From contig NC_053392.1 of the NCBI RefSeq assembly GCF_905171765.1, forward strand, positions 450,218,722 to 450,282,721: 64,000 nucleotides of DNA, given 5' to 3'. The first letter of the stretch is position 1. Every line of letters begins with the position of its first letter. A program made the translations under genes and the position numbers. Shown here in pieces: positions 44,431-55,051 of the stretch. Source of the stretch: Bufo bufo. Its lineage: Eukaryota; Chordata; Amphibia; Anura; Bufonidae. The notes under the pieces are model-generated. The model did no database searches, was not told the origin of the DNA, and saw nothing but the letters and a program-made list of their open reading frames with translations.

Positions 44431-45160
44431 TATGTATGTTATGTTAAAAAACGGTTGCTGTGGCCGATTTAATCCAACATTGGTGTCCGTGTCTTCATGG
44501 AGTCAGTTAACCTGGGTTGTGGGGATCAGGTGGGGGAGGCATGTGCCCATTAAGTAGTTGGGATGGTGGGGATAGGGGTCGAGTGACAAATAACCAATAC
44601 CTCCATCAAGTCATTTCAGCAATGAAGTACCAAATATAGAGTTCCTTCAGGCAGGTCCTCTCTTCAGTAACAACAAACTCCATTCTAGTGAAATCACTAC
44701 TGATTCACTAAATTAACTGTCTAAAGTGGATTTTTTGTAAGGGGGACCTGCCAGGAGCAACTTTATTCTAGACACAACCCTTCTTCCTCTTTTGACTTGT
44801 GGTGACACTATCACCATGTGACCAGTAACATATGGATCTTACTGGTCACATGGCGATTACATCATCACAAATCCTTTCTCCTACCAGCATCCAGTAGGGG
44901 TCTTGCTTTAGTTGTCTGGTGTAGTTTTATGTAGAGATTACCTGAGGAGAAGGTGACACTCAAGTATGAAGGCATGTAGTTCAAACACATTTTACAGCAA
45001 AATTGCATTACTACAATTGTAAATTGTCAATACTAGTATGCAGTGTGTTTGTGGAAGGGGAGGGATTTGGGGCATTTCAGTTCACCTTTGTCTTTAAATG
45101 AGAGATAAACCACTTGCAATTTTGCTAGTACCGTTTAATATTATGTGTGTACCGAAACCA
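44431..45160. other. Flank with a small hairpin, no gene seen
   Basis: The first 160 bp continue the G-rich repeat split by the Tc1. Beyond it the only structure I see is a perfect 15-bp inverted pair, CCATGTGACCAGTAA at 44814-44828 and its complement at 44839-44853. No frame is supported. Confidence 0.45.
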
Positions 45161-45163
45161 TAA

Positions 45164-46147
45164 GGCCCCTTTCACACAGGTGAGAATTCAGTGCGGGTTC
45201 AATGTGTGAAGTAAAGGCATTGCACCCGCACTGAATCCGGACCCATTCACTTCAATGGGGCTGTTCAGATGAGCGGTGATTTTCACGCATCACTTGTCCG
45301 TTGCGTGAAAATCGCAGTTCTATATTCTGCGTTTTTCACGCAACGCAGGCCCCAGAGATTGGGTCTGCGTGAAAATCGCAATTATTCTCTCGCAAGTGCG
45401 GATGCGGTGCGATTTTCATGCATGGTTGCTAGGAGATGATGTAAGTAAATTGATAAAAGTCAATTTACTGTATTATTTTCCCTTATAACATGGTTATAAG
45501 GGAAAATAATAGCATTCTTAATACAGAATGCTTACTAAAATGTGGTTTTAGGGGTTAAAAATGAACAAAAAATGAACTCCCCTCATCCTGTGGTTTGCAC
45601 TGCAGGAATCTTCTTCTTTCTTCTTCTTTCAGGACCTGCCAAAGGACGTTTGATGACGTAATCATGCTGACCACGTGGTGAGCGCTGTGACGTCAGCGCA
45701 GGTCCTGCAAAATGAAGATAGAAGATTACGTCATGAAAGGTCCTTTGGCAGCTCCTGACAGAAGAAGAAAGAAGAAGATGCCGGCTGCGCGAACAACAGG
45801 ATGAGGTGAGTTAATTTTTTAATTAATTTTTTAACCCCTAAAGCCACATTTTAGTAAGCATTCTGTATTAAGAATGCTACTATTTTCCCTTATAACCATG
45901 TTATAAGGGAAAGTAATAAAATATACAGAACACCTAACCCAAACCCGAACTTCAGTGAAAATGTTTCGGGTCTGGGTACCACATTAAGTTTTTTATCACA
46001 CGCGTGCAAAACGCATTGCACCTGAGCGATAAAAACTGAACATCGGAACACAACTGACTGCAATTGCGTACCTACTCGCACGATTTTCCCTGATCGCAGA
46101 CGCAATGCATCCAGACCTAATCTGGACACGCTCGTCTGCAAGGGTCC
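45164..46147. mobile_element. Palindromic Harbinger-like MITE, complete
   Basis: TAA at 45161-45163 and 46148-46150 is a 3-bp duplication. Ends GGCCCCTTTCACACAGG and GCTCGTCTGCAAGGGTCC are imperfectly inverted. The inner arms share ATTTTCCCTTATAACATG, AGCATTCT and GACGTCA/TGACGTA blocks with the copy at 18462-19390. Noncoding, 984 bp. Confidence 0.82.
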
Positions 46148-46150
46148 TAA

Positions 46151-46570
46151 CTTTTCATTTATGGGCCTTATAATAAAATGTCTGGAGTGCAAAACAAAAG
46201 ACACATGCCTCATCCTCCCAGAATCAAAATGTGGGTAGCAGAACCAGCCATCTATCCAGAAGTAGTAGTAGTAGACCACAGTTCTCCCTGGCTTCTAAAA
46301 GATGCAACATTATTATTGAGGACAAAGAGGATGGCACACTCCTCCTCTCAGTCACAGTAGAGTGACATACTGTAGATGTCACATCTGAGCCTAACACTAT
46401 GTCTTGGAGCCAGGGGGTCAAGACATAGATTTGTCCGAAATCCAGGGTACTGGGCTTTGCATTCTGCATTGACTGGGAGCGTTTGACACCTGCGAACTGG
46501 GAAATTGGTGGCATTCGGGGACCATACTAAGTTTTGCTATGGGGTCCTATAAGATCTGTGTACGTCCCTG
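46151..46570. other. No gene recognised
   Basis: A (GTA)-type triplet run (about 46262-46273) and the segment GCTATGGGGTCCTATAAG followed by TACGTCCCTG near 46540-46572, which resembles the right terminus of the CAGGGGCGTA hAT family. No left terminus is paired with it. Confidence 0.4.
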
Positions 46571-46574
46571 CCCG

Positions 46575-46785
46575 TTCTTGTTGTGATTGCAGCGCAGCCG
46601 TAAGTAAAGCGTGTATGTACGTGTTGCAGCAGTCTCTAATTAAACTAATGAAGAATGCGCGGCAATTAACAATGCAGTCCAACTAAATAGTGTGATCGTC
46701 ATTAGTTTAATTAGAGCCTGCTGCAGCCCATGCAACCATGTGGTACTCAACTGCAGAACAGCCACGTTGCAATCACGATCGTGCC
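46575..46785. repeat. Small foldback element
   Basis: CTCTAATTAAACTAATGA at 46634-46651 is perfectly inverted at 46699-46716. Outside this, TGATTGCAGCG on the left and CGTTGCAATCA on the right extend the arms to about 80 bp with mismatches. Noncoding. Confidence 0.75.
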
Positions 46786-47081
46786 TTGTGGTTGTACCAT
46801 TTTTGTTGATTAAAAATGAAAGAAACATTAAAAACCTTGGAACTCTGTATGGTTATCCAGCATCTGCAACACCTACAATGAAGAAAAAAATAGTATCATA
46901 TAAACTGTAATATCTGTTCATTTCATAATTTACAACAACAAATATAGGGGTATATTCACACTTCACAGAAATATGTGCAACTGAAAATCAGTTCCATACA
47001 TGTGAATGTAGTTGCTTCTGCAGCATGTAAGAAAACTACTTACTACTTACTAACTTTATTCAAACTAAGGCCTTAATCTTA

Positions 47082-47461
47082 GGCCTCTTACCCGCGAACG
47101 TAAGGGCTCCGTGCCCGTGCTGCGGACCACATACGGCGGTTCTGCAATACACAGGTCACCAGCCGTGTGCATTCCACATCACGGATGCGGACCCATTCAC
47201 TTGAATGGGTCCGCAAATCCAGAGATGTGGTGCGGAACAGAACGGATGCACGGGACGGAACCTTACGGAAGCACTACGGAGGGCTTCCATGGGGTTACTT
47301 TCCTTGCATCCGTTGCGCAAAAAGATAGAACTTGTTCTATCTTTTTGCGGAACGGACGTATCGCGGACTCCATTCAAGTGAATGGGGTCGCAATCCGCAT
47401 GCGGCAGCCCAACGGTCTGTGCCTGTGCATTGCGGCAGCACACATTCGTGTGCAAGAGGCC
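47082..47461. mobile_element. Palindromic MITE with TTA duplication
   Basis: TTA at 47079-47081 and 47462-47464 flanks GGCCTCTTACCCGCGAACG and CATTCGTGTGCAAGAGGCC. Inner arms mirror around AAAAAGATAGAACTTGTTC near 47320. Short frames on both strands (47111-47485) are shadows of the palindrome. Confidence 0.85.
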
Positions 47462-47464
47462 TTA

Positions 47465-47640
47465 CAGTCAGTGTTCGGTCAGTGATTTCCATCAGTGATT
47501 CAGAGCCAAAACCAGGTGTGGCTCTAAACACAGAACCAGGTGCAGATCTTTCCCTTATACCTTATCTCTGTGGAGCCTCGACTCCTGGTTTTGGCTCACA
47601 ATCACTGATGGAAATCACTGATCAAACACTGACTGTGTGA
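47465..47640. repeat. Foldback repeat adjoining the MITE
   Basis: AGTGATTTCCATCAGTGATT with AGCCAAAACCAGG on the left is inverted as CCTGGTTTTGGCT with AATCACTGATGGAAATCACT on the right. Outer ends CAGTCAGTGTT and AACACTGACTG also pair. About 175 bp, directly beside the TTA of the previous element. Confidence 0.8.
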
Positions 47641-47649
47641 ATAAGGCCT

Positions 47650-47717
47650 AAGGCCTCTTTCACACGAGCAATACAGATTGTGTCAGGATCTGTTCAAGAA
47701 AATACTCATGGACCCTG
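47650..47717. repeat. End fragment of a GGCCTCTTTCACACGAG-type MITE
   Basis: TAAGGCCTCTTTCACACGAG at 47649-47668 is the left terminus of the same MITE group. The rest is cut off after about 65 bp by the next foldback. Confidence 0.55.
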
Positions 47718-47877
47718 TTTATCAAAACTGTTACAAAGAAAAACATTTAGTTGCTCATAGAAACCAATGAGATTGCACCTTTAATTTTCCAAAGGAGCTC
47801 TGAAAAATGAAAGGTGAAATCTGATTGGTTGCTATGGGCAACTACACTAGTTTTTCTTTGTAACAGTTTTGATAAAT
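47718..47877. repeat. MITE with TTTATCAAAACTG ends, copy 1
   Basis: Ends TTTATCAAAACTGTTACAAA and TTTGTAACAGTTTTGATAAA are inverted; inner arms pair AACCAATGAGATT with the AATCTGATTGGTT side. Noncoding, about 160 bp. Confidence 0.85.
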
Positions 47878-48102
47878 CTCCCCCATGGTGTTGCACCCGA
47901 GTTCAATCAGTTTTGTCTGTGATTAAGCTCAGTGTGTGCATTTTTTCCGCCCAACTGTCACCAGTTTTGATGCGATGTGTTCACTACGTGCATCACATCC
48001 GGACAGAAGAGTTACTTGTGTAAAAGAGGCCTAAATGCTGATTCGCGCTTGGTGTTGACACTGTCCAGCATCAGAACATATGTATAGCAGTTCACACACA
48101 GT

Positions 48103-48252
48103 GGGGGAGGTTTATCAAACTGGTGTAAAGTAGAACTGGCTTAGTTGCCTATAGCAACCAATCAGATTCTTTGGAAAATGAAAGGTGGAATCTGATTGGT
48201 TGCTATGGACAACTAAGCCAGTTCTACTTTACACCAGTTTGATAAATCTCCC
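48103..48252. repeat. MITE with TTTATCAAACTGG ends, copy 2
   Basis: GGTGTAAAGTAGAACTGGCT near 48121-48140 is inverted near 48217-48237, and GGGGGAGGTTTATCAAAC matches GTTTGATAAATCTCCC at the right. It is the same family as 47718-47877, with arms nearly perfect. The short loop suggests a younger copy. Confidence 0.88.
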
Positions 48253-48514
48253 AGTGTTCTGAAGCTGCCAATGTTAGCACCATGTGTGTAGTTGCACCTA
48301 AAGGAGCATAAGCAGAATATACATTTATTAATAAATGCAAATGTTTTCTTTACATAAGAGGGCTTACACGCCAAGAGAACCAAAAACCACCACACTAATT
48401 AATCAATAACAAAGATCGTTATTAGTACACATCAATAATGTTAATATATTAAAATCAATCACAACAGCAGCGTACATATACAGAAAAAAAGAAGTTACAT
48501 TGGTCATGTAGTAA
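48253..48514. other. A/T-rich noncoding, possibly Penelope-related
   Basis: No frame. It continues beyond the hAT MITE (48963 onward) into similar A/T-rich sequence that ends in a hammerhead-like motif at about 49214-49240. Confidence 0.35.
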
Positions 48515-48522
48515 GTAGCTTC

Positions 48523-48954
48523 CAGAGGCGTAACTACCATAGCAGGAGACTATGCGACTGCTATGGGGCCCAGGGCAAGAGGGGGCCCAGTCCTAGTTGG
48601 GATCATCTCCTCTTACATTGGAGTTGAAAACTTGGTCAGGACTCTACCCTCTAAAGCAGGGATGCTCAACCTGCAGCCCTCCAGCTGTTCTAACACTACA
48701 ACTCCCAGCATGCTCGGACAGCCTACAACTAACAGAGCATGTTGGGAGTTGTAGTTTTGCAACAGCTGGGGTGCCGCAGGTTGGGCATCCCTGCTCTAAA
48801 ATAACAACTTTTAGCAAATGAGGCAGTGGAAAAATGGCCCAATGGTCATTGAAAAGGGTTTAGGCAGAAACCCTTCTGTCCTGGGGGGGGGAGTTGGGGG
48901 GGGTACCAGTTTGATCCTTGCTATGGGGTCCTTACTTGTCTATGTACGCCACTG
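48523..48954. mobile_element. hAT-type MITE with GTAGCTTC duplication
   Basis: GTAGCTTC at 48515-48522 and 48955-48962 is a perfect 8-bp duplication. Ends CAGAGGCGTAACTACC and TATGTACGCCACTG are inverted. A second foldback (48655-48796) sits inside. Same terminal type as 30307-31705. Confidence 0.88.
48655..48796. repeat. Foldback nested in the hAT MITE
   Basis: AGCAGGGATGCTCAACCTGC at the left matches the complement of GCAGGTTGGGCATCCCTGCT at the right; inner arms share CCAGCTGTT and ACTACAACTCCCA(G/A)CATG. About 140 bp, noncoding. Confidence 0.85.
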
Positions 48955-48962
48955 GTAGCTTC

Positions 48963-49260
48963 ATATATCAAATGGGCTTAGTACATCATAATAAAGCACC
49001 CAAACCTATCATCTAATCACATAAAGTACATATAAGCAAGTAAAGTGCATAGAGCAAATCAGAAAGCTAGTATAAGCAACAGATATCACAAGACAATAGG
49101 AAATAAAAGGCAGCCATGCATATAAACCACTAATGGAATCAAATATTACAAAGACAAAGCATAGCCCATAATGGTTGTAAAATACAGACCAGTGGGCCTC
49201 CACCCCCGCCATACGTTTCGCTAATAAGCTTCCTCAGGGGATAGCTGTTTTTTTTTTAAC
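48963..49260 (-). repeat. Penelope-type terminal region with degraded hammerhead
   Basis: On the minus strand CTGAGGA (49237-49231), a hairpin GCTTATTAGC, then GAAAC (49219-49215) follow in hammerhead order, but the cleavage triplet reads TATG instead of a GUC type and stem I is poor. It is a decayed relative of the motif at 30732. No coding part of a Penelope-like element adjoins. Confidence 0.4.
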
Positions 49261-50370
49261 ACAGAAGAGGGTTCGTAGCTGATGCCGGGAAATTGTAACT
49301 GCCATATTTATCTTGGTATTATGGTGTCTGCCATTACTGTGGGGCATTGTGGCCTGTGATCGTAATAGCTGCTTTGTGACTGACACTCATGTCATTGTAA
49401 TGTTATATTGAGTTTATTAGTTAGTATGTATTTATAACGAGCCATATTTGCATTTTAGACACCAGTCTTAATAAAGCCATAAACTGGATGCGGATCCTCC
49501 ACCAGTTCCAAATGTGACAGCTTCCCAGCTGTCTTGCATTTAGACCTTTTTCTACGCCTATGCCCACAATTTTAGACCTGGAGTGAGCAGGAAGAAGTCG
49601 CAGATTGTGGTGCAACTAACCATTGCGCTGCAATCTGTGCTTGAAATACGCCTAATTTAGGCGTATTTCAGATTAATAAATTACCCTCATAGTGTCAGGA
49701 GTTTACCCAGCCAAAATTTAGTGCATGACTGTGTGTTTTTTTTCTCCAAGCCCACCAGTCAAGCTCTGGCTGGTCAACCTATTAGTGAGACTGGAAGTTG
49801 AGCAAGCCAATTACGTTCCGGACCCATCCTCCGATCCCTGAGCTATGTGGGGGCAATAAGTATTTTACACAGTCTGGCAGCAACTGGTGATTGTGTATAT
49901 GTATCCTGGCTCAGAATGGAATCCCTGTGCTTTGTAGCTGAACCATGGCTGGTGTTCTGAATTTACCACTCATCCACTAACACTCCTATTCTTCCTGGTA
50001 TTCTGACCATGGCAAGTTTTTGGATAAACCCTCATCTGCTGTTTCTGCCCTTTCCTTGTTCTGACCCTACTACTCTTTCCACCCTAGTCATACTGGTAGG
50101 TTTGCTTCTATTGAACTTGCACCAGTTTTATGCAACCTTACGCACCAGACATAAAATTATGTCCCTAGCAGCCAAGTTCATCTGGCTTTGTGGCAGAATC
50201 TGGTGGAGAAACTAGGGGTAGCCTTAGTTTCCTAGCAACCAGATTGGTTAAGGAAGACTGGTAGCAGTTTCTGAGTTTGATGGCTGTAGTTTCATATTAT
50301 GTCCATAGTATTTCCATACATACATATTGAAATTTATACAAGAATTCTGATCCCAATTTCAGGTTCGAGT
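49261..50370. other. No gene; one short palindrome
   Basis: The only strong structure is TGAAATACGCCTAA with its complement, 49642-49670, a 29-bp near-perfect palindrome at the right side of what may be a small MITE (from about 49530). Frames such as 50009-50215 are not supported by any motif. Confidence 0.5.
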
Positions 50371-50594
50371 TCGGTGTTCAGGAATTTAATAAAGCTTGTT
50401 GAAAGGCTGCAGGGCAGCCTTTCAACAAGCTTTTAAGCTGTGTGCCCTTAGAAGCCATCACAGCCATGTCTAATAATGGCATGACTGTGATTGGCCAGTG
50501 CATCATGTGACCCAGCCTCCATATAAGCTGGATCACATGTAGCACCGCCCATCAGCTCTCAGTAGTGAAGGGACAGAAAGCAGCCAGCTGAAGT

Positions 50595-50850
50595 GAGGGA
50601 CAGTGTTAGTGCGATTTTTTGTGGGTGCAATACACCATCTTTGCACCCCTGACACAGAAAGATAATCATAAATCTGGCTGTTAATTCTGTGGGTGACCTA
50701 CAGCGATTTTTTTGTGGGTGCAATATACCATCTTTGCACCCCTGACACAGAAAGCTAATCATAAATCTGGCTGCTAATTCTGTAGGTGACCTACAGCAAT
50801 TTTTTTTGTGGGTGCAATGCAACATTGTACTTTGCACCCCTGACACAAAT
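50595..50850 (+). repeat. ~106-bp leader minisatellite
   Basis: Three units with TTTTTTGTGGGTGCAATA, CTTTGCACCCCTGACACAGA, AATCATAAATCTGGCTG and GGTGACCTACAGC. The TTTGTGGGTGCA word is also in the leader at 57012, before a quite different minisatellite. Confidence 0.88.
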
Positions 50851-51235
50851 ATAATAGTTAATCCATCTGTTAGTTAGGTACATGTCATATACCCATTTAT
50901 TGCGTGAAGTACACCTGCACTGCATACAAGACAGGGAAATTGATATAGTTAATCCGTCTGTTAGTTAGGTGCACGTCATATACCCATTTATTAAGTGAAG
51001 TACACCTGCACTGCATACGTGACAGGGAAAATAATATAGTTAATCCATCTGTTGGTGCAATTTATATACCCATTTATTGCGTGAAGTACACCTGCACTCC
51101 ATACGTAACAGGGAAATTGATATAGTTAATCCGCATGTTAGTTAGGTGCGCGTCATATACCCATTTATTGCGTGAAGTACACCTGCACTGTATACGCGAC
51201 AGGGAAAATAATATAGTTAATCTGTCTGTTAGTTC
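50850..51235 (+). repeat. ~85-90-bp leader minisatellite
   Basis: Four to five units with ATATAGTTAATCCGTCTGTT, AGTTAGGTGCACGTCATATA, CCCATTTATTGCGTGAAGTA and CACCTGCACTGCATACGTGA. Directly upstream of the transposase start. Confidence 0.88.
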
Positions 51236-51259
51236 AGTGGGTGACCTCAAAGAATGAGG

Positions 51260-54200
51260 AGAGCATGAAATAAGGGACGTGGCCCTGGTCGTGGTGCTGC
51301 TGTGGTTGGTGGAGCTCCTGTTTCAGGGAGAGGACGTGGTCGATCTGTGCCAGCTACATACCCAAATGAAACACCTTTCTCAGGTGCACGTAGGCGACAG
51401 AATGTTCCGCGTTATTTTGTAGGCCCGAATACCGCTGTACGAATGGTGAGGCCAGAACAAGTAGAAGTAGTAGTAGATTGGGTGGCTGACAGAGCCTCCA
51501 GTTTCTTCACATTGTCTCCCACCCGGTCCTCTGCTGAAAGTGCTTAATTGGCACCTGCAGCCCATGGGCATCTGTCTTTCACCTCACCCGCTTGCAAATC
51601 AGCCAAGCAGTCTGAGCCCCAAGTCATGCAGCAGTCTCTTATGCTTTTTGATGACTCTCTTAGCAGGGTTTCTGAGGGCCGTCCACATAGCCCTGCTCCA
51701 GAAGTGGAAGAGATTCAGTGCACTGATGCCCAACCACTTATGTTTCAGGAAGTGGACATGGGAGGTCCACCGCAGCACATCTCTGATGATGACAAAATAC
51801 AGGTGCCAACTGCTGCGGCTTTCTGCAGTGTGCAAACCAGCAAGGAGGGCGGGGTGAAGAGTGGGTGGAAGATGATGTGGAGGATGATAAGGTCCTAAAC
51901 CCCATATGGAATCAAGGTCATGAGAGTGACATGTGCATTTTGGAGGAAGAGGTGGTGGTCACAGAGCACCAGCCGCACAGCAAAAGAGAGAGCAGGGTGC
52001 AAAAGCAGAGTGACTGTCCCCTAGCCAGTACGCCTGCGACTGCCCACCGCACCCAGGGACTGAGCACACCAAAACCAGCTCCAAGGAGTTCCCTGGCGTG
52101 GCATTTTTTAAGACAATGTGTTGACAACAAAAAGCAAGTGGTTTGCACGCTGTGCAATCAGAGCCTGAAGCAAGGCATAAATGTTCTAAACCTGAGCACC
52201 ACCTGCATGACCAGGCATCTAAATGCAAAGCACGAGCTGCAGTGGAGTAAACACCTCAAAAACCACAAAAGATCTCAGGCTCCTCCTGGTCCCTCTTCTG
52301 CTGCAGTCTCAGCCTCTTCCTCCCCCTCTGGAGTGACAGTGGCACCTGCCACCCCGCAAACAGAGGATGTGGCAGCAACGCCACCATGTCCGTCACCGTC
52401 ACCAAGCATCTCCACAATGTCCCATGGAAGCGTTCAGCTCTCCATCTCCCAAACACTGGAGAGAAAGAGGAAGTACCCCCCAACCCACCCGCGATCCCTG
52501 GTCCTGAATGCCAGCATTTCAAAATTCCTGGTCTTTGAAATGCTGTCATTCCATCTGGTGGAGTAGGAGACTTTTAAAAAACTTATTGCGGTGGCTGTCC
52601 CACAGTACGTGGTTCCCAGCCGCCACTACTTTTCCAGACGAGCCACCCCCCCCTGCACAACCAAGTTGTGGACAAAATTAGGTGTGCACTGCGCAACGCC
52701 ATCTGTGGCAAGGTCCACATAACCAATGATACGTGGAGTAGGAAGCATGGGCAGGGACGTTATATCTCCCTAATTGCACGGCTGGGCCTGAGGCGGATAG
52801 CAGTTTGGCGCATGTCATTTCGCCACCGAGGATTGCAGGACATTTCTCTTTGCCTCCTGTTACCTCCTCCTCCTACCCTGCTTCCTTTTTTACCGCCTCC
52901 TCATCTGGTCAGTGTAACACCATCACCACCAACTTCAGCACAGCCAGGTGGAAACGACAGCAGGCTGTTTTGAAACCCATCTGTTTGGGGGAACAACCCC
53001 ACACCACGCAAAAGCTGTGGACGGGCATGGAACAACAGACCGATGAGTGGTTGGTGCCACTGAGCCTCAAGCCCGGCCTTGTGGTGTGCGATAATAGGCG
53101 AAATCTCGTAGCAGCTCTGGGTCTAGCTGGTTTGACGCACATCCCTTGCCTGGCGCATGTGCTGAATTTGGTGGTGCAGAGGTTCCTGAAAAATTACCCC
53201 GATATGTCACAGCTGCTGCAGAAAATGCAGTCCGTCTGTGCACGCTTTCGGCGTTCTCACCCTGCTGCTGCTGCGTAACTTCGGCTTTCCCACTCACCGC
53301 CTCATATGCGACATGCCCACAAGGTGGAACTCCACCTTGCACATGCTGGAGAGACTGTGTGAGCAGCAGCAGGTGATAGTGGAGTTTCAGCTGCAGTATG
53401 CACGGGTGAGTCGCTCTGCGGAACAGCACCACTTCACCACCAATAAGTGGTCCTCCATGCAAGACGTGTGTGCCATATTGCGCTGTTTCGAGTACTCCAC
53501 CAACATGGCCAGTGCCGATGACGCAGTCCTCAGCGTTACTATCCCACTTCTATGTCTCCTTGAAAAAATGCTTCAGGCTATGATGGAAGAGGATGTGGCA
53601 CAGGAGGAAGAAGAGGAGGAAGAGGGATAATTTCCACGGTTATCAGGCCAGTCATTCACAAGTGGGTTGGAGGGTTGGTTCTTGCACCAAAAGAGGCCAG
53701 GTACACAATTGTCCAGCGACGGCACAGTTCTGGAGGATGAGGAGGAGGAGGAACCATGTTCACAGCAGTGTGGCACCCAAAGCAGCTCATGGGCATCACT
53801 GAAGTGTGGCTAGGAGGATACAGAGGACACAGACCATACACCTCAAAACAGAGGACAGATTGTCATTGCCTCTGGGCAGCCTAGCACACCTGAGCGACTA
53901 CATGCTGCAGTGCCTGCGCAACGACTGCCCAATGACTGCCGATTTGCCCACATTCTAACCAGTGCTGATTACTGGGTGGCCACCCTGCTGGATCTATGCT
54001 ACAAGGACAACGTACTGTCCTTAATTCCGTCACTGGAGCGTGATCGGAAGATGCGCACACGCACACGCCTACACGTACCGACTGATGGGTCTGCCCCATT
54101 CAACTTCTGGGTCTCCAAATTGGGCACATTGCCTGAGCTTGCCCTTTACGCCTTGGAAGTGCTAGCCTGCCCTGCGGCCAGTGTTATGTCCGAACGTGTG

Positions 54201-54290
54201 TTCAGCACGGCAGGGGGGTGATCACAGACAAGCGCAGCCGCCTGTCACATTCATTAAAATGAACCAGGCATGGATACCACAGAACTTGTC
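51260..54290 (+). pseudogene. hAT transposase with BED finger, multiple lesions
   Basis: An early frame (from 51270, RG-rich, with RGRGRSVPATYP) leads to RYFVGPNTAVRMVRPEQV. A TAA at 51545 follows SAESA. The acidic region continues to about 51860, then a frameshift. The BED finger lies near 52095-52245: AWHFLRQCVDNKKQVVCTLC and CMTRHLNAKHELQW. TAG at 52564 follows FHLVE. Core pieces: CGKVHITNDTW (52710), LVVCDNRRNLVAALGL and LTHIPCLAHVLNLVVQRF (53075-53180), HRLICDMPTRWNSTLHMLERL (53300), DYWVATLLDL (53970). The dimerisation motif LACPAASVMSERVFSTAGG is at about 54163-54219. A deletion between RKMR and TRTRLHV removes about 90 residues. The lineage is the same as at 57.8-59.2 kb. Confidence 0.9.
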
Positions 54291-54835
54291 CGTATCTTGT
54301 GCAGAATAGACAAGTAATCCGGCTGCACCCAGCCATTGTTATAATCCAGCGTACTTTCCCTTTGTTTTCTTTTTTATATTTCCCAATGTTTATTCTTCCC
54401 AAACTTATAAAAAAATAAAAAATAAAAATACAAAAATAATGTTGGCTAACTCCTTTTCCTCCACTACTGCTTCCACCTACACCGCCACGTCCACTGCCTC
54501 CTCAACTTCCTACTCCAATTTGACCTCTGCCTCCTAGTTCATTAGGTTCATAATTTTTTACCTTTTTTTAAATTCTATGTTATTTTAATTAATTTCCTTA
54601 TCCACATTTGTTTGCAGGGCATTTGTCCTGCTCTTACCCCTATTTTGCTTCCTTTTGCAGCCCTCTAGCCCTTTCTATGCTTTCTTTAGAGCCATTTTAG
54701 TGCCCAAAGTTCGGGTCCCCATTGACTTCAATGGGGTTCGAGTTCGGGGTCAAGTTCGGGTCCCCAACCCGAACTTTGCGGCGAAAATCGGCCAAACCCG
54801 GCGAACCTGAACTTCCAGGTGTTCGCTCAATACTA

Positions 54836-55041
54836 TTGCTAATGCCACAAGTCTCAACTAAATAAATGATGTGGTGTGTGCATATATAACTGAACAGTAA
54901 TTGTCTCAATACCTGTGTATTTACTGTGCATGTATCTGTCTGTGTTTGTACATATATACTCCCAGGGGTGAATTAGGTGAGGCGATTATTGGGTTTGGTT
55001 TGACTCTGAATGTACTTTAAAGTTAGAATTTTATGTGATGG
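54836..55041. other. Flank, no gene
   Basis: About 200 bp of A/T-rich spacer between two hAT elements. Confidence 0.5.
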
Positions 55042-55051
55042 ATCAGAACTA

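Larger units (their letters stand above)
50371..54835 (+). mobile_element. BED-finger hAT, plus strand, decayed
   Basis: The right end GGTGTTCGCTCAATACTA (to 54835) matches the terminus of the hAT ending at 60927. The left terminus is missing: the homology begins near 50371 (GTTCGAGTTCGGTGTTC). The leader holds two minisatellites (50590-51240), followed by a broken transposase (51260-54290) and a 3' region rich in CCTCC/CTACACC-type words. Confidence 0.85.

Noticed and set aside
47111..47640. Overlapping frames of 100-124 residues on both strands
   Set aside because: They are produced by the palindromic MITE with TTA duplication and the adjoining foldback.
50009..50215. 68-residue hydrophobic frame
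   Set aside because: No homology, no repeat support and no gene context; probably chance.
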